This document shows, one piece after another, positions 36,501-46,100 of a stretch of 64,000 bases of DNA. Origin of the DNA: Ignavibacteriota bacterium. Its GTDB lineage: Bacteria > Bacteroidota > Ignavibacteria > Kapaibacteriales > UBA2268. Within the stretch, counting starts at the first letter, position 1. The number at the start of each line of letters is the position of its first letter. The stretch is from assembly GCA_019637995.1 (NCBI GenBank), contig JAHBUQ010000003.1:310001-374000 (forward strand), in the 5' to 3' direction. The translations under genes were made by a program, and so were the position numbers. Under the pieces are notes generated by a model, which did no database searches, was not told the DNA's origin, and was given only the letters and a program-made list of their open reading frames with translations.

Positions 36501-36714
36501 GATTGTCTTCAATTTTTTGTATCACACCCTGTTCAATTTCTTCAGGTGAAGCGCCCGGATAAATTATACTTATACTTATCATATTACTGTCAAGCTCTGA
36601 GAAAAACGATGTTTTCATATTCATAAGAGCAAGAAAACCGAACAGAAGTATAAGTATTTTTACAACATAAGCCCAAACAGGATATTTTATAAAATAGGTT
36701 AGTAATGATTTCAT
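33520..36714 (-). CDS. RND efflux transporter, AcrB/MexB-type inner-membrane pump
   Basis: A 1064-residue protein with 12 hydrophobic segments and two large periplasmic loops. The N-terminus is KYPVWAYVVKILILLFGFLALMNMKTSFF. The proton-relay aspartate pair is in GILVDDGVVIAEQIYQN (near 395). The region IYPGASPEEIEQGVIQKIEDNLKGIQGI is a clear RND signature, and the second half has MIALIGVIVNNSIVYINTF. The family exports drugs, dyes, bile salts or metals using the proton gradient. The presence of the VDD pair in TM4 and the hydrophobe-type sequence favours drug/lipid substrates over heavy metals; the actual substrate is unknown. Gene order adaptor-pump-TolC is complete. Confidence 0.93.
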   Translation of the reverse strand: MKSLLTYFIKYPVWAYVVKILILLFGFLALMNMKTSFFSELDSNMISISIIYPGASPEEIEQGVIQKIEDNLKGIQGIDRYSSNSRENIGSMGIEVFRSYNTDEVLLDVKNAVDRINSFPVGMEPPVVAKAPAVEFAISFGIFGIDDLNSLKSISKRVEDDLRSIPGLSQVTISGYPAENIVAYVNEFAMRSYDITFDDITRALRTANIELTAGSVKTDDEEILIRMKQKNYYAEGLQDIVVKSMQDGRLVRLRDVARIDNSWEESPNKSYINGKRAVIFNVNKIKGENILDITAAAKKYVEDFNKKNTDYQAIVIDDFTESLTKRIDTLLTNGSQGAILVILGLALFLNLRLALWVALSIPFSFMGMFLIGYMTGITINVISLFGCIVVVGILVDDGVVIAEQIYQNYEKGMKPFKAAINGVMEVLPSVVFSVLTTVAMFTPFFFMDGRSGAGMKDMGFVVIFALIFSLIEAALILPAHLAHSKALRERKHNKIRLFLDSLLTYPRDVLYKKSLNFLIDHKLIALAIMFSLTIITVGGFAGGHIKFTFFPFIDGDNFEVKLSLPAGTREGITEEIADRIERAVWEVNEELTANREDKKQVITTVVKNIGTGPASFRGPMGVVSDAGNSNDATLKVILLNGEERNLESFKISNLIREKVGPIYEAETLLFGGGSIFGKAISISLLSPDLEDLDAVKNYLKDELSNISEIANVSDNDVLGLREINIKLKEKAFLLGLSNFEVARQVRQGFFGDEVQRLQRGNDEIKVWVKYSPEDRSTIRNWEDMRIKLPNGNSYPLTEIADYSIKRGKTVINHIDGKREITIEADMVDQNAEVPPVLERINTEFLMPVLAKYPSVSQTESGQKREVMKMASTARTGLSIAFIMMFFLIVLSFRSFSQAFIVLALLPLGIIGAVWGHYFQSTPVNIMSIYGMIALIGVIVNNSIVYINTFNGYLKAGMSYREALVGSGINRFRPILLTTGTTVLGLLPLLAEKSLQAKFLIPMAISVAYGLMIGSFFVLVFLPVLLVFLNDFKRLAAWIWTGKKPEREELEPAVKEELRIKYYLD

Positions 36715-36721
36715 AATTACC

Positions 36722-37831
36722 TTAATTAACTTTTTCTATTTTCATACCGATAGTAGGACTAACAAGTGGCTCGCTAATGATTTCTGTTCCATCAGCAATG
36801 CCACTAATATAAGCAAACTCAGAGCCAAGAGCAAGTATATCAATATCAGCTTTGCCTAATTTACCATTTTCATAAGTGTAAATGTATGAATTGTTTATAA
36901 TAGACTTCCTTGGAATTTTTATTGAATTTGGAATGACCTTCCCTTCAATTTCTGCTTTGAGGTACATTCCGTCACTTAGATTTGAGCCGGTTAACTGAAC
37001 ATAATACCTGATAGTTTGAGTAGCAGGGTCCATACTTGAAGATTTCCTGATTATCGAACCGTTAATATTTCCTGTTTCAGTCGAAATTTTTACTTTATTA
37101 CCGACATTGATTAGCTCAGCATCTTGCGGATTTAAAGAAATTTCAAGTTCATAGCTTCCACCACCGGCAAATTCTCCAAGCTTTTGTCCGGGTCTGACCA
37201 AAGTTCCTGTTTCAATAAGCGACTGTGTAACCGTTCCGTCGAATGGTGCTCTTATTTGGTATTTATTTAGCCTTACTTCCATATTTTTAATTGTAAAATA
37301 CTGGCTGAGTATCCTTCTTGAAGCAAGGAAAAATTTTTCTTTACTGCTGTTGTATTCAGGCAAATCCGGTAGTGGTTTATAAATATCTATTTTTTCTATG
37401 AAATTTGACCATTTATTAAATGCATCCGGAAAGTCTGACTTGATATCAGGCATTGACATCGCTAAAATATTCAGATACTCACTTTTTTGAGCCATAAGCT
37501 GAAGATTTGATTCCTCATCCTCAATATTAATTATAATATCACCTTTTCGAAAAAAATTGCCTACCTTGAACTTAGCAGTTTCAGGTTTCATCGTACCTTG
37601 CACTTCTGAGAAAATTTCAATAGAATTCCTGGGATTTAGCCTGCCATTTGTTTCCAAAGAAAACTGATTATCATCAAATTTTGCTGTAATTATCTTGACA
37701 TACTTTGCTGCCTCGATATTTAAGGGCGCTGGTTCTTTACCTTTTTTGGAGGTCATTGCTTTGAATGATACAAATCCAATGGCGATTATCAATAAAAAAC
37801 CTACGATGCTAATAATTAGTTGTCGTTTCAT
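36722..37831 (-). CDS. RND efflux periplasmic adaptor (membrane fusion protein)
   Basis: 369 residues with an N-terminal membrane anchor or signal (MKRQLIISIVGFLLIIAIGFVSF). A lipoyl/biotinyl-like domain (around GRLNPRNSIEIFSEVQG and FRKGDIIINIEDEE) is followed by an alpha-hairpin, then QIRAPFDGTVTQSLIETGTLVRPGQKL and the beta-barrel region (KVKISTETGNINGSI). These form the HlyD/AcrA family pattern that bridges the RND pump to TolC. It starts the efflux operon; a palindrome matching the MarR candidate operator is 28 bases upstream of its ATG. Confidence 0.92.
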   Translation of the reverse strand: MKRQLIISIVGFLLIIAIGFVSFKAMTSKKGKEPAPLNIEAAKYVKIITAKFDDNQFSLETNGRLNPRNSIEIFSEVQGTMKPETAKFKVGNFFRKGDIIINIEDEESNLQLMAQKSEYLNILAMSMPDIKSDFPDAFNKWSNFIEKIDIYKPLPDLPEYNSSKEKFFLASRRILSQYFTIKNMEVRLNKYQIRAPFDGTVTQSLIETGTLVRPGQKLGEFAGGGSYELEISLNPQDAELINVGNKVKISTETGNINGSIIRKSSSMDPATQTIRYYVQLTGSNLSDGMYLKAEIEGKVIPNSIKIPRKSIINNSYIYTYENGKLGKADIDILALGSEFAYISGIADGTEIISEPLVSPTIGMKIEKVN

Positions 37832-37858
37832 ATTTCAATTATTTTAAAAATTATTAAT

Positions 37859-37876
37859 TAGTTGTATATGCAACCA
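37859..37876. promoter_or_regulatory. Candidate MarR operator before the efflux operon
   Basis: GTTGTATATGCAAC (37861-37874) is a palindrome with one broken pair, in an 18-base element with 7 of 9 symmetric pairs. A 13-of-14 identical site lies before marR at 38473-38486. The spacing and symmetry suit a MarR dimer. Located 28 bases upstream of the adaptor ATG. Confidence 0.6.
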
Positions 37877-37982
37877 TATATATTGAATTTATAAATATTT
37901 ATCATCTTATAATCTATTATTTTCTGATTTTACTGTGTGTAGTTTACTTTCCAAAAGAAATATAAAATCAACCTGATAATTT

Positions 37983-38465
37983 TCAACTTTCATCAATCAG
38001 ATTATTATGAATTTTAGTTAGCACCGATTTCAAATTTACCAATTCTTCATCTGAAAGTCCTTCGGATGCCTTCTTGTTCAAATTCAGAACCATTGGTGTC
38101 AACTTGTCACGTAGCTCCTTACCGCTATTAGTAAGGTAAACATATTTATTCCTTTTATCCTGCAGGTCAGGAACTCTTATTAGCAGGTTTTTCTTTTCCA
38201 TATTGTCAATCAGTCTTGTTATAGTCGTCTTTTCTTTGTAAACCAATTCTGTCAGCTCGTTCTGTCTTCTTCCGTCCTTCATCCATAACATCATTAATAT
38301 CAGCCATTGAGAGTGGGTAATGTCATAACCGTTTTCCTGAAAAATTCTGGTTAGTGAGTTTCGCATTGAATTAGATACATATCCAATAAAAAAACCCACC
38401 GAGCAATGAAGTTTCATCAGCTCAATACCTATATTATCAGAGCAATTATTTGCAATTTGATTCAT
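37983..38465 (-). CDS. MarR-family transcriptional regulator
   Basis: This 160-residue winged-helix protein fits the MarR family. The core is DITHSQWLILMMLWMKDGRRQNELTELVYKEKTTITRLIDNMEKKNLLIRV (recognition helix with TITRLID, wing with QDKRNKYVYLTNSGKEL). The last 40 residues form the dimerization helices. MarR proteins bind palindromes and are released by small phenolic or drug ligands. It is the first gene before the adaptor-pump-TolC operon, all on the minus strand with a 151-base gap to the adaptor. Two near-identical palindromes flank it (before its own ATG and before the adaptor), which suggests control of both itself and the pump. Confidence 0.92.
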   Translation of the reverse strand: MNQIANNCSDNIGIELMKLHCSVGFFIGYVSNSMRNSLTRIFQENGYDITHSQWLILMMLWMKDGRRQNELTELVYKEKTTITRLIDNMEKKNLLIRVPDLQDKRNKYVYLTNSGKELRDKLTPMVLNLNKKASEGLSDEELVNLKSVLTKIHNNLIDES

Positions 38466-38472
38466 TTTGATT

Positions 38473-38486
38473 GTTGTATTTGCAAC
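38473..38486. promoter_or_regulatory. Candidate MarR operator before marR
   Basis: GTTGTATTTGCAAC differs at one base from the site at 37861-37874 and has the same GTTG...CAAC arms. It lies 7 bases before the marR ATG (38465), where binding would block transcription or translation start. It is also upstream of the UDG gene on the other strand. Confidence 0.6.
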
Positions 38487-38600
38487 TATTTTCTAATGAC
38501 GAATTTTTAAAATATTATTATAATTTACAAAAAGATTTTTTCAAATCAAATGTTAAGTGTAATTTTGTGAGAGTATGTTTAACAAATAATAAAAAAGAAA

Positions 38601-39410
38601 TTGAGTACTATTATAGATAAAGCATTAGCTTATTTGGAATTTCAAAAAGAATCATTTGGAAATGAATTATTGATTGAATTATCTGCAAGTAAAACAGAAC
38701 CCACTTGCAAACAGGAAGAAATTAACACTACTCGTATTAAACTAAAATCTGAAGTCATTGATTTTGATAAAAATTCATTAATTCAAAGTTCTCTGTCAGA
38801 AGTTGAAGATAAAGTTATAAGTATTGATGAGACCTGGCAAAAATCACAATCATTAGATGAATTATACTCCAAAATTCACAAGTGTACTGAATGCAAACTC
38901 GGATCCACAAGGAAAAGTTTTGTATTTGGCTCGGGGAATCCTGATTCAGATATATTAATAATTGGCGAAGCTCCCGGAGCTGATGAGGATGAGCAGGGAT
39001 TGCCTTTTGTTGGTAGAGCCGGACAGCTTTTGACTAAGATACTTGAAGCAATTAAATTGAGTAGAGAGGAAGTATATATTGCAAATATTGTCAAATGCAG
39101 ACCTCCCGGAAACCGCAGACCGGAAACTATTGAAGTTGATACCTGTGAGCCATATCTTAAGAAACAGATTGAAATAATAAAGCCCCTGTTTATATTATCT
39201 CTGGGGCTTACTTCAGTTGATACTTTACTTAAAACAAAACATAAAATGGCTGATATTCGTGGAAAACTTCAGGATTATCACGGTATCAAAATGCTTGTAA
39301 CTTACCATCCTGCTGCTCTTTTGAGAAATCCACACTGGAAGAAGCACGTATGGGAAGACGTCAAATATTTCCGCTCACTTTATGATGACTTTCTTAAAAC
39401 CAAAAAATAG
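38601..39410 (+). CDS. Family 4 uracil-DNA glycosylase, [4Fe-4S] type
   Basis: 269 residues. The first 95 residues are a variable acidic linker region; the rest is a family 4 UDG: the iron-sulfur cysteines are in HKCTECKLG, IVKCRPP and DTCEPYL (four Cys in the standard spacing). The uracil pocket is ILIIGEAPGADEDEQGLPFVGRAGQLL, and VTYHPAALLRNP holds the catalytic/DNA-contact segment. It removes uracil arising from cytosine deamination. The start codon is TTG at 38601: no ATG occurs in frame before residue 230. TAATTTTG at 38560-38567 may be the -7 box, with a leader of about 30 bases. It is divergent from marR. Confidence 0.9.
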   Translation: MSTIIDKALAYLEFQKESFGNELLIELSASKTEPTCKQEEINTTRIKLKSEVIDFDKNSLIQSSLSEVEDKVISIDETWQKSQSLDELYSKIHKCTECKLGSTRKSFVFGSGNPDSDILIIGEAPGADEDEQGLPFVGRAGQLLTKILEAIKLSREEVYIANIVKCRPPGNRRPETIEVDTCEPYLKKQIEIIKPLFILSLGLTSVDTLLKTKHKMADIRGKLQDYHGIKMLVTYHPAALLRNPHWKKHVWEDVKYFRSLYDDFLKTKK

Positions 39411-39414
39411 CTTA

Positions 39415-40269
39415 TTATGGCTGATTCTTACGAAGAAAGAAGTCATATCTGAGCGCTGAAGCAGAGCCAAAATAGCCGATTGCACCATCCACACTGGTAA
39501 GCAAGGGATCTGCATCTCCGCGCCCCTGAGCTTGTAAAAACCACCGCAAGAGGTTCCAGTCAGGAACATATATGGTTATTCTATGCTTTCCGAACCAACG
39601 AAATGCATTCCAAATAATTGGAGTTCTTGTGTTTGGTATTGGAAAAATTGTTACCGGCTCTCTGAATCTGTCGGGATTGCCAAATGGTCTGTAAATTCTA
39701 CGATTTGGCTCATCTGTTGGTGGATTCAAATATATACCGTAATTCAGTGTATCAAGATTTTCGATGCTAATTAGGTAGAAATCATATCCGGGAGCTCGTT
39801 GCCAGGATATACTGTCGCTTTCTCCTAAGTTCAAAGTGTCAAGTGGAAATTGCAAAGTATCGCTGGCAGGTCTGTAGTTCCATTGGGTTGTTGGTGGTGT
39901 AAATGTAGTACCTGTAATAAATTTTCCATTATTAAGAGTAATTTCAAGCTTGTAATTTACACCCGATTTTACTTTGTAAGTTGTATCATCAAAGTAATAA
40001 CCAACTCCGCCATCTTCACGTGTTCTGAACTTTAATTGAAATTCACGCTCGTCACCAATGATTTTTACATTTGCATCCCTAACCATTGAAGAGTCAAAAT
40101 CGAAAATGCTGTTTAAAGGTTGTGTTTTCATTAATGTTATATTTTGAATCGGGTCATCAACGATTAAAAGCCCTTCTACAACAAAATCTTCTATATAATC
40201 AGTAGGCACAGGGTCTTCGCATGATATAACTAGCAAACTGATTACTATTATAAATAATAACTTTTTCAT
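39415..40269 (-). CDS. DUF4249 family lipoprotein
   Basis: 284 residues with a lipoprotein signal (lipobox VISC, Cys17). The domain has the DUF4249 features: FVVEGLLIVDDPIQNITLMKTQPLN, then VKIIGDEREFQLKF and YKVKSGVNYKLEITLNNGKFITGTTFTPP. DUF4249 proteins lie at the outer-membrane surface beside TonB-dependent receptors in Bacteroidota, where their ligand is unknown. It follows the TonB receptor gene by 9 bases, so the pair makes one transcript and probably one uptake unit. Note that the receptor does not look like SusC, and there is no SusD here. Confidence 0.85.
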   Translation of the reverse strand: MKKLLFIIVISLLVISCEDPVPTDYIEDFVVEGLLIVDDPIQNITLMKTQPLNSIFDFDSSMVRDANVKIIGDEREFQLKFRTREDGGVGYYFDDTTYKVKSGVNYKLEITLNNGKFITGTTFTPPTTQWNYRPASDTLQFPLDTLNLGESDSISWQRAPGYDFYLISIENLDTLNYGIYLNPPTDEPNRRIYRPFGNPDRFREPVTIFPIPNTRTPIIWNAFRWFGKHRITIYVPDWNLLRWFLQAQGRGDADPLLTSVDGAIGYFGSASALRYDFFLRKNQP

Positions 40270-40278
40270 TTTTTTCTC

Positions 40279-42570
40279 CTAAAATCTAATTTCGAGTGAT
40301 ACAGTTGGTAAAATCGGAATTAGTCTTACGTCTTCTACAAATGTATTTTCTTCCTGCGTATTATAAAACCGTACTAAAATATCCCTACGGCTGTAAACAT
40401 TGTAAATATCTATAATTGCTTTCGATTCAAGTCCCCACATATCAAAACTATAAGTAGCTGTAAGATTTAGCTGATGTGATGGTGGAAGTCTTAATCCAAA
40501 TCTTTGGGATGGAACAATTTTTCCTCTTCCTCTTACCTGTCCTGGGAGTACAGTCTGGAACCGTGAGGTTGCTCCTGTATAAGACTGGCCTGTCTGATAG
40601 AAGAATGACGCACCAAAATCCCAGGAATCATTGTGGTCATAATTTACTACTACTTTAAAATCATGAGTTCTGTCATATCTGGGTCTGAATGCTTCACCAT
40701 TATTTATACTGTCGAATCTTGAAGAAATAAAACCTAATGCATAACCAACCCATCCGTTAACTTTACCGAATCTCTTCTGAACAAATACCTCAGCTCCCCA
40801 TGCTGTTGCATCGCCGATATAGAATACATCCCCAACGTTTGCACCTTGAAGGGCATTGGTATTAAGCTCACTTACATTTGTCAGGTCCTTATAATAGAAA
40901 TCAAAATTCAAAGTATGGCGTGGTATCGGCTCTGTCTCTATGCTTATAATATAATGTGTGGCATTGCTTGCAGGTACAGTGTTGTCTGTCGGAAGCCATG
41001 TATCAAAAAATGAAAAGTTTGGTTGAGTTGCAAGTCGAAGATTCTGATGAAATATTCCCCAAGCACCTTTAATTGCAATTTTATCGGTAAGTCTGTATCT
41101 TGCTGATATTCTTGGGTCATAAGTAATTAAATCGCTTAATTCCCAATAATTCACTCTTAAACCAGCCTGCAAGGAAAGCAATGCTGTAATTGACCATTTC
41201 ATTTGTCCGAAAACTGCTGTTTGAAAATCTTTTATTTGCAAATTTGTGCTTCCGCCACTCGAACCTTGTGCAGTTGAATCTGTATCACCTGTGAAATTCT
41301 GCAAATATCCGAAATTATACCATGATGATTCTACTCCGAATTTAGCTGTTAAGTCTTCTGATGCAAACCACTCTGTATTAATTTTTATAGTATAATCTTC
41401 GATTGTATTATCTATCAAAAATTCGTAACCGGATTGGTCACCGTAAATGTTATTAAAGTATTTACTGTAGCTGGCATTCATTGTAGAGAATAGTTTCTCA
41501 TTGAATATATGTGTCCATTTACCTGAAATTAACCTATTGCCTAAATCCAGTCCAACAGCAAGTCCAAAATTAGAAAATTCGAGATTATCATTACTCAAAA
41601 ATCCACTAATCGAAACTTTATCATTTGGTCCGAAATCCTGAGTGATTTTTCCGTTCAAATCATAAAAACCGAAGTCAGGAATAGGTGTCTCAGGGTCTTC
41701 AGGAATTAATTGCTTTACTAAATCAAAGTAAGTTCGCCTTCCTGAAACAAACCAAGAGCCATTTCCGATTGGTCCCTGAAGCCCGACTCTTGATGATATT
41801 ACACCAATCGAAGCAACACCTTCAAATTCCTTTCTGTTGCCATCATTTTGTGTGATATTGAGAACAGCCGAAAGTCTTCCGCCATATTCTGCATCGAAAC
41901 CTCCTTTAACAAGTTCAACATCTTTGATTGCATCAGTGTTGAAGGTGGAAATGAATCCGAACAAGTGTGTGGGATTATAGACCGTCGAGCCGTCAAGAAG
42001 CACTAAATTCTGGTCAGGTGAGCCGCCACGAACGAATAAACCACTCGAAAGCTGTGATGACGTCAGAACGCCGGGAAGGTATTGAAGCGTTCTAAAAATA
42101 TCGGACTCACCACCAACGCGAATATTTTTGATTGTTTGCACCGGAACATTAACTTTGCTTATGCTGATTTGTCTTTTCTCCACATCACGCTCGGCTTCAA
42201 CATAAATATCTTCCTGCATAAATGAGCCCTGATTGAGCTCAAACTCCTCGCGCAAAACCTGACCTGCTTTAAGTTCGATTTTTTTCTGAAACTTATCGTA
42301 ACCAAGGAATGAAACCGATACATTATAAGTGCCGGGTGGAATATTATTTATAGTAAAGTAACCGGACTTATTACTGCGTGTGCCAAATTTCGTATCAATT
42401 AAAAAAACTGTGGCACCTACAAGTGTTTCGCCTGTTTTCTTATCCTTTACAAAACCGTTCAAGCCGGAATTGTCTTTACTTGCAATCATATTTTCTGCTG
42501 TATTCTTTCCCAAACTCATCACGAACATACCAATTATCAACAGCAGAAATCTTAACATTTTCAATGACAT
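40279..42570 (-). CDS. TonB-dependent receptor with N-terminal carboxypeptidase-regulatory-like domain
   Basis: The ATG at 42570 (MSLKMLRFLLLIIG) gives a normal signal peptide; the frame runs on to 42621. About 763 residues follow in this order: a CarboxypepD_reg-like domain (LNGFVKDKKTGETLVGATVFLIDTK, GTYNVSVSFLGYDKF), a plug (VNVPVQTIKNIRVGGESDIFRTLQYLPGVLTSSQLSSGLFVRGGSPDQNLVLLDGSTVYNPTHLFGF), and a 22-strand barrel ending in a strand that closes with LEIRF. The plug motif DAEYGGRLSAV is clear. It transports a ligand driven by TonB-ExbBD. The 9-base gap to DUF4249 makes a pair. The substrate is not recognisable. Confidence 0.9.
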   Translation of the reverse strand: MSLKMLRFLLLIIGMFVMSLGKNTAENMIASKDNSGLNGFVKDKKTGETLVGATVFLIDTKFGTRSNKSGYFTINNIPPGTYNVSVSFLGYDKFQKKIELKAGQVLREEFELNQGSFMQEDIYVEAERDVEKRQISISKVNVPVQTIKNIRVGGESDIFRTLQYLPGVLTSSQLSSGLFVRGGSPDQNLVLLDGSTVYNPTHLFGFISTFNTDAIKDVELVKGGFDAEYGGRLSAVLNITQNDGNRKEFEGVASIGVISSRVGLQGPIGNGSWFVSGRRTYFDLVKQLIPEDPETPIPDFGFYDLNGKITQDFGPNDKVSISGFLSNDNLEFSNFGLAVGLDLGNRLISGKWTHIFNEKLFSTMNASYSKYFNNIYGDQSGYEFLIDNTIEDYTIKINTEWFASEDLTAKFGVESSWYNFGYLQNFTGDTDSTAQGSSGGSTNLQIKDFQTAVFGQMKWSITALLSLQAGLRVNYWELSDLITYDPRISARYRLTDKIAIKGAWGIFHQNLRLATQPNFSFFDTWLPTDNTVPASNATHYIISIETEPIPRHTLNFDFYYKDLTNVSELNTNALQGANVGDVFYIGDATAWGAEVFVQKRFGKVNGWVGYALGFISSRFDSINNGEAFRPRYDRTHDFKVVVNYDHNDSWDFGASFFYQTGQSYTGATSRFQTVLPGQVRGRGKIVPSQRFGLRLPPSHQLNLTATYSFDMWGLESKAIIDIYNVYSRRDILVRFYNTQEENTFVEDVRLIPILPTVSLEIRF

Positions 42571-43128
42571 CAAATAAAATCCATATTTATAAAAAAAATA
42601 AAAAATTATTCCATATAACACATAGACGAATAAAATTAATATTTACCTTATTCATAATTCAAATTTTAAATTAATGAACTGAATTTAATAAATGAAAGCA
42701 TCATACACCATATAGCTCAATTGGAACTCAAGAATAATGTTGCTTTTGCAAAGATTTATTCATCAATATAATTCTCAGCTTTATTAAAATTTAATGAAGC
42801 AAATATGAATACGCTATGATAGCGGTATTAATATGTATATTTAAAGTCAATAAAATAGCAATAGCAACATTAAATAAATTTTATAAATATTAATAATTGA
42901 TAAAATAAAAAATCAAAAATAAAGTTATTTAAAAAAATATATTATTATAAGTATATATTTTATTTGGTATTAATCTAAATTTTATTTATTTTTGGAACTA
43001 ATAGAATATTGTATTTTTAAATAGTATTTTATGTATCTAATATACAAATAAAAATACACTGAATTTATTTTAGCTTAGTAAATATGTAATTAATAGATAA
43101 ATAATGTATAATAATAGGGTTTAATACT
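42571..43128. other. AT-rich divergent intergenic region
   Basis: This 558-base region separates the TonB receptor from the giant surface protein. It has no open frame above about 10 codons that looks real. It contains one clear promoter for the surface protein (42963-42994). Runs of A/T in 42880-43060 are very dense, and may bend DNA or bind nucleoid proteins. Nothing else is visible. Confidence 0.6.
42963..42994 (+). promoter_or_regulatory. Promoter of the giant surface protein, TTTG-N20-TATTTTTG
   Basis: TTTG at 42963-42966 is followed after exactly 20 bases by TATTTTTG at 42987-42994, a full match to TTTG-N20-TAnnTTTG. Transcription would start near 43000, leaving a leader of about 130 bases before the ATG at 43129. 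Confidence 0.55.
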
Positions 43129-46100
43129 ATGAGAATCTTTACTAAATCGCTTGCAATTTTAGCGGTTATGTTTTTCAGCCTGAATGTTTACGGGCAAGTC
43201 GAAATTGAAGGCACAAACTATGCAAGGTTATCCTTAGCATTTAATGCCATTAATGCAGGTACGCACACCGGTGATATCGAAGTCTTAATTACTGACGATT
43301 TCACTGAAACTACTACAGCTGTTCTAAATGCATCAGGAGAAGGTAGTGCTGATTATGAGTCAGTTATTATTTATCCAACAGATGAGTATACTATTCAAGG
43401 CAACCTGACTAATGGTATAATACAGCTATCAGGTGCAGACAATGTTACAATTGACGGCAGAGCAAATTTAAGCGGTTCGTCAATTGATTTAACTATTCAA
43501 AACAATGCCACATCAGGTGCTGTTATAAGAATTGACAGACTCGTTTCAGGATCAGGTAACCCTGCTGAAAACAATACTGTAAGATATTGCAATATTAGAC
43601 ATAGTGGAAAAACAGGAAGTCGTTACGGTATTACATTCGGTACAAGTACAAGTTACACAGGAACTGCTTCTCATGAAGGTAATAGAGTTGAATACTGTAA
43701 CTTCAGTAATATGTATTATGGTATTCGTTCCTATAGTAGCAGTGCTGATAAAGCCGAAAGCTTAATAATCAATAACAACTATTTTGGCAGTTCAACACTT
43801 ACAGAAAGTTTGGGATACATGACCTTGTATCTGTATTATGTTAATGATGCTAAAGTTTACGAAAACACATTTGAATATCTAAACCATACAGGAACTATGT
43901 ATGTAATGTATGTATATTATTGTGATGATGTTGAGATATTCGATAATTCAATTAAAAATATTGATCATCCTTCTTCAATTTACATCTTACGTAAACAATC
44001 TTCTCCAAATGCAAAAGTTTATGGTAATACTGTAGAAAATGTAAAAGCAAACAGCACATTCTATGGTTTCTATACCTCATCTTCTTCAAGTACTGAATTT
44101 ACGGATAATGTATTTAAAAATATTATCAATAATGGTACATTCTATAGTTTCTATTTGAGCTCATGCGGTACATCTAAAATTAATAATAACAGTATAGAAG
44201 ATGTACAGACTTCAAATGGAACTTTGTATAATTTGTATATGTCATCTTGTGCAAGCAGTGAAGTGATTGGTAATTATGTGGATGGTGCTACTGCAACTAC
44301 ATATTTATATAATGTATATGCAACAAGTTGCGCCAGTACAAAGTTTCACAATAATAACTTTAATGACCTGAATTCTGTTGGTGGTAGTACAACCAGTGCT
44401 CATGGATTTTATATATTAAGTTCCAACAGCTCTGAATTTATAAATAATTCGATTTCAAATGTTAGAACTACTCAGGTTACAACAAGTACTTTGTACAATC
44501 CATTTGGGATTTTTATTAACTCGGGAACCGGATATAAAATTTGGTATAATAGTGTCTATTTAACCGGAAAACAACACGAAGTTAATACTTCATCATCAAT
44601 GAGTGCCTGTCTGATGATATACAACTCTTCTACAAACTCACTTGATATCAGAAATAATAACTTTTATAATGAATTAGAAGGAAGACCTGGTTCAAAAATG
44701 TATTCAATTTACATGACCAGTACTAATAATAGAAACAGTTCTACTATTGATTATAACAACTATTATGTAGCAGGACAGCATGGTGTACTCGGATATTTAG
44801 CAGGTGACAGAACTACACTATCAGCTTGGCAGTCAATCAGCCAGCAGGATGTTAATTCTATAAGCATTGATCCTGATTTTAATTCATCTTCAGTTTTGGC
44901 TCCATTTCTGAACTCCGCTGTATTAGGCAAAGGGACTCCAATCAATACAGTTTCTACAGATATTATGGGCGAAAGTCGTTCAAGTACAGCTCCAACTATT
45001 GGTGCTTACGAAACTGCGGATGATATTGTAGGTCCTCAGATTGATTACGAACCGTTGTTGACTACAACAAGCACAAATAACAGAACTCTGGTTGCAACTA
45101 TAACTGACCGTACAGGTGTTGATGTCGGAGCTTCTTCACCAAGATTATATTATAGAACAACATCAACTAATAATACTTTCAATAGTAATTCATCAACAAC
45201 TTCTGGATGGAAATATTCTGAAGCTGAATCTATCGTTGGAAATCAGTTTACATTTACATTAGATTATGGCAAATTGAATGATGGTGCTGATGTTGGTGAT
45301 GAAATTGAATATTTCCTGATTGCTAAAGATGTTTCATCAAGAGAGAACGTTTCATATTCTTCAGGCAAATTTACCAGTGAACCAACTACAACTAATCTGA
45401 ATTCTGATAATTTTCCTGTAACAGGAGCTGAATCATATAGATTGGCACTGGGATTTTCAGGTAATTACACTATCGGTAGTAATCAGACTTATACATCTCT
45501 TACCAAACCGGAAGGTATATTTAAAGCATTAATGGATAATGTTGTAGATGGAGACGTATTTTTAAACATATCTTCTAATCTTAACGAAACAGGAGAAATT
45601 CAATTAGGTAGTTTGACTTATGCTCCCAATGGTCCATATAAAATCTATATCAGACCTAATTCTGATACTAAACGCACTATTTCAGGTGAAATTGGTGGAG
45701 CATTAATTAGATTGATTGGCGTGAATAATGTTGAAATAGACGGCAGTTATGATGGTGAAGGACGTTATCTTAAATTTGAGAATACCGCTACCAATTCTAC
45801 TACAACATATCGTGCAACTATAATGGTTGGTAGTAATTCAGGGCAGGGTGGTAATGATATAACTATCAAGAACTGTGAAATTACAAGTGGAAACAGATTG
45901 AACTATTCATTTGGTATTATCACAAGTGATGGAGCTATAACCACAAGCACAAGTAGCCCAGGTATTACTAACCTTCTTATTAAAAATAATCATATTTACA
46001 ACAGTACTTATGGTATTTATGCTGCAGGTCAGACTGCTATCGGAACTACAACACTAAATAATCTTATAATTGAAGATAATTTAGTTGGCGATGATGATGC

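Noticed and set aside
42571..43128. Small RNA or riboswitch in the long AT-rich gap
   Set aside because: I saw no stable stem or conserved motif, and the only clear element is the promoter.
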